NCBI GenBank assembly: GCA_022564085.1
Contig: JADFMC010000007.1
Location: 1-16,465, forward strand
DNA: 16,465 nt
Source of the DNA: Fidelibacterota bacterium
GTDB taxonomy: Bacteria; Fidelibacterota; Marinisomatia; SCGC-AAA003-L08; TS1B11
Direction: 5' to 3'
Position numbers and translations under genes: made by a program. The notes below the pieces were generated by a model. The model worked only from the letters and a program-made list of their open reading frames with translations. It ran no database searches and had not been told where the DNA came from. This document shows, in pieces, positions 14,774 through 16,465 of the stretch (its first letter is position 1; each line of letters begins with the position of its first letter).

Positions 14774-15243
14774 GTTTTGCCTTCACCCCGGAGCGGCAAG
14801 AGCGATTCCAAGCTTTGCTCGCGCGCTATCCCGATAAGCGTTCGGTCACCCTGCCGGCCTTGCATCTGGCCCAGGAACAGGAGGGGTACCTGTCCGGAGA
14901 GACCATCGTGGCCTTGGCCCGGCTATTGTCCATCGTACCGGCGGATTTGATGGATACGGTCTCTTTCTATACCATGTTTCATACTAAGCCCAAAGGGAAA
15001 TATTTGCTCCAAGTGTGTCAAACTCTCTCGTGCAGCCTGGCCGGGGCGGATCAACTGGTGGACCACCTGAATGAAAAATATGAAATCAAGGCGGGAGAGA
15101 CCACTACCGACGGTAGGTTTACTTTAGTTAAGGTGGAGTGCCTGGGCTCGTGCGGCACGGCGCCGGTTTTGCAGATAAACGACGATTACTACGAGAGACT
15201 TTCCTTACCCAAAGTCGACCGTATCTTAGGCAAGCTCAGGTGA
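14770..15243 (+). CDS. nuoE: Complex I subunit NuoE, [2Fe-2S] thioredoxin-like subunit
   Basis: NuoE carries cluster N1a next to the NuoF flavin site. The 157-residue product has an N-terminal helical part (ALHLAQEQEGYLSGETIVAL, then VSFYTMFHTKPKGKY) and a thioredoxin-like C-terminal part. The ligands are Cys83 and Cys88 (VCQTLSC) and Cys124 and Cys128 (VECLGSCGTAPV), the standard four. The length is normal. The GTG start at 14770 overlaps the nuoD2 stop by 4 bases, and no better start is near. It is the first NADH-module gene in the window, and its presence distinguishes the second cluster from the first. Confidence 0.94.
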   Translation: MSFAFTPERQERFQALLARYPDKRSVTLPALHLAQEQEGYLSGETIVALARLLSIVPADLMDTVSFYTMFHTKPKGKYLLQVCQTLSCSLAGADQLVDHLNEKYEIKAGETTTDGRFTLVKVECLGSCGTAPVLQINDDYYERLSLPKVDRILGKLR

Positions 15244-16465
15244 GTGAGTTCCAGCCAGTGCTTACCGAGCATCTGGGCCGGCCCGGTTCCACCACCATGG
15301 AGTATTACCTGGAGCATCAGGGCTATACTGCCGCTAAGCAGGCGGTGGTAGGGATGACGGCCGAGCAGGTGATTCAGGAGGTTAAGGACTCCGGCCTGCG
15401 GGGCCGGGGCGGAGCAGGTTTCCCTACCGGTGTGAAGTGGGGGTTTATTCCCAAAGGCGGCGATCAGCCCAGGTACTTAATCAACAACGCCGATGAAAGT
15501 GAGCCCGGAACATTCAAGGACCGGCTGCTGATCAATCACAATCCACACCAGGTCATCGAAGGGATGATCATAGCCTGTTGGGCCATCGATTGCCACCTGG
15601 CCTTCATTTACATTCGGGGGGAATTCGTCAAGGAAGCCCGCCTGCTGGAGACCGCCATCGAGGAATGCCGGGGGCACAACGTGCTGGGGAAGAAGATTTT
15701 CGGCAGCAAATTTGACCTGGAAATTATTGTGCATCGGGGCGCCGGGGCCTACATCTGCGGTGAGGAAACCGGGTTGCTCGAATCGCTGGAGGGTAAGCGC
15801 GGTTGGCCCCGGATCAAGCCCCCTTTCCCGGCCATTGCCGGTTACTTGCAGTGTCCAACGGTGGTCAATAACGTGGAGACCCTGGCCAATCTACCGCACA
15901 TCCTCAATAGAGGCTCCAAGTGGTTCCGCAGCATCGGAGCCAACCCCGATAGTCCGGGACCCAAGCTATATTGTGTGAGCGGGCATGTGAAAAAGCCCGG
16001 CGTCTTTGAGGCGCCCTCAGGCGTCGAGCTGGGTACGATCATCTACGACTTTGCGGGAGGGATCCGGGAGGACAATAAACTCAAGGCGGTCATTCCCGGG
16101 GGCAGTTCCGCTCCCGTGCTCAAGGCCAACGAGATCGATGGCCTAAAAATGGACTTCCCCGGGGTTCAGGCGGCCGGCAGCATGCTGGGCTCCGCCGGCA
16201 TTATCGTGATGGATGAAACGGCTGATATGGTGCAAGTTTGCTACAACCTGGCCCGGTTTTACGCCCATGAATCGTGCGGCCAATGCACTCCCTGCCGCGA
16301 GGGTACCACCTGGCTGGTGCAGATCCTCAAGCGTCTCACCAGCGGCCAGGGCCGCCCGGAGGACATCGAGCTGATCCTGGATATAACGGATAATATCGGC
16401 GGCCGCATCGATTTCTCCTACGGCAGCTTTGGCAAGACCATCTGCCCCTTCGGTGAGGCGGTTTC
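15240..16465 (+). CDS. nuoF: Complex I subunit NuoF, FMN/NADH-binding subunit, partial at right edge
   Basis: NuoF oxidises NADH with FMN and passes electrons to the N3 cluster. The frame is open from GTG 15240, which overlaps the nuoE stop (GTGA), to the window end. That gives 408 codons, so perhaps 15-35 residues are missing. Motifs in order are the FMN-binding GLRGRGGAGFPTGVKW from residue 52, NADESEPGTFKDR, AYICGEETGLLESLEGKRGW around residue 175, PPFPA, and ESCGQCTPCREGT with Cys346, 349 and 352. The last ligand follows in TICPFGEAV (Cys402). The gap between Cys352 and Cys402 is 50 residues, where E. coli NuoF as I remember it has 41. An extra segment (about GGRIDFSYGS) precedes the last cysteine. 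All ligands are intact. Confidence 0.94.
   Translation, partial: MSEFQPVLTEHLGRPGSTTMEYYLEHQGYTAAKQAVVGMTAEQVIQEVKDSGLRGRGGAGFPTGVKWGFIPKGGDQPRYLINNADESEPGTFKDRLLINHNPHQVIEGMIIACWAIDCHLAFIYIRGEFVKEARLLETAIEECRGHNVLGKKIFGSKFDLEIIVHRGAGAYICGEETGLLESLEGKRGWPRIKPPFPAIAGYLQCPTVVNNVETLANLPHILNRGSKWFRSIGANPDSPGPKLYCVSGHVKKPGVFEAPSGVELGTIIYDFAGGIREDNKLKAVIPGGSSAPVLKANEIDGLKMDFPGVQAAGSMLGSAGIIVMDETADMVQVCYNLARFYAHESCGQCTPCREGTTWLVQILKRLTSGQGRPEDIELILDITDNIGGRIDFSYGSFGKTICPFGEAV

Noticed and set aside
1..16465. CRISPR arrays, tRNA/rRNA genes, insertion sequences, attachment sites
   Set aside because: No direct-repeat arrays, no transposase motifs or terminal inverted repeats, and no tRNA-like cloverleaf was noticed. 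The DNA is coding nearly throughout.

Overview
The window is almost entirely respiratory complex I (NADH-quinone oxidoreductase, nuo) genes on the + strand, preceded by a truncated proline dehydrogenase gene on the - strand. The DNA is GC-rich by eye. It reads as a bacterial chromosome with tight operon packing, frequent ATGA/GTGA stop-start overlaps and several GTG starts. The source looks like a bacterium outside the classical proteobacterial models. A separate 11-gene nuo set without nuoEFG is known from Bacteroidota/Chlorobiota-like lineages and other FCB-type phyla, and a neomarinimicrobial or related origin would fit. I cannot fix the taxon from the sequence alone.

Layout: (1) 1-459, - strand, N-terminal part of a monofunctional proline dehydrogenase running off the left edge. 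(2) 460-602, divergent intergenic region with weak promoter-like elements and a small hairpin over the nuoA1 ribosome binding site. (3) 603-11624, a complete 11-gene set in the order nuoA-B-C-D-H-I-J-K-L-M-N. It encodes the quinone-binding/connecting arm (B, C, D, I) and the whole membrane arm (A, H, J, K, L, M, N) but no NADH-dehydrogenase module (E, F, G). (4) 11641-12144, a hotdog-fold acyl-CoA thioesterase in the same direction. (5) 12173-16465, a second, divergent nuoA-B-C-D followed by nuoE and nuoF. NuoF runs off the right edge, missing only its last residues.

Working model: the first cluster makes a complex that must take electrons from something other than NADH via NuoF, for example ferredoxin as proposed for other 11-subunit complexes. 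The second cluster starts a conventional NADH-linked complex I, presumably continued by nuoG and perhaps a second membrane arm to the right. Proline dehydrogenase also delivers electrons to quinone, so the whole window concerns quinone reduction.

The most unusual single feature is NuoI of the first cluster. After an ordinary two-[4Fe-4S] ferredoxin domain it carries an extra region of about 200 residues. That region is made of two homologous 60-residue helical repeats (24/60 identical by hand alignment, no gaps) joined by Ala/Pro/Ser-rich linkers. Smaller oddities are a 27-residue tandem duplication in the NuoL C-terminal tail and a longer-than-usual gap before the last cluster cysteine of NuoF.
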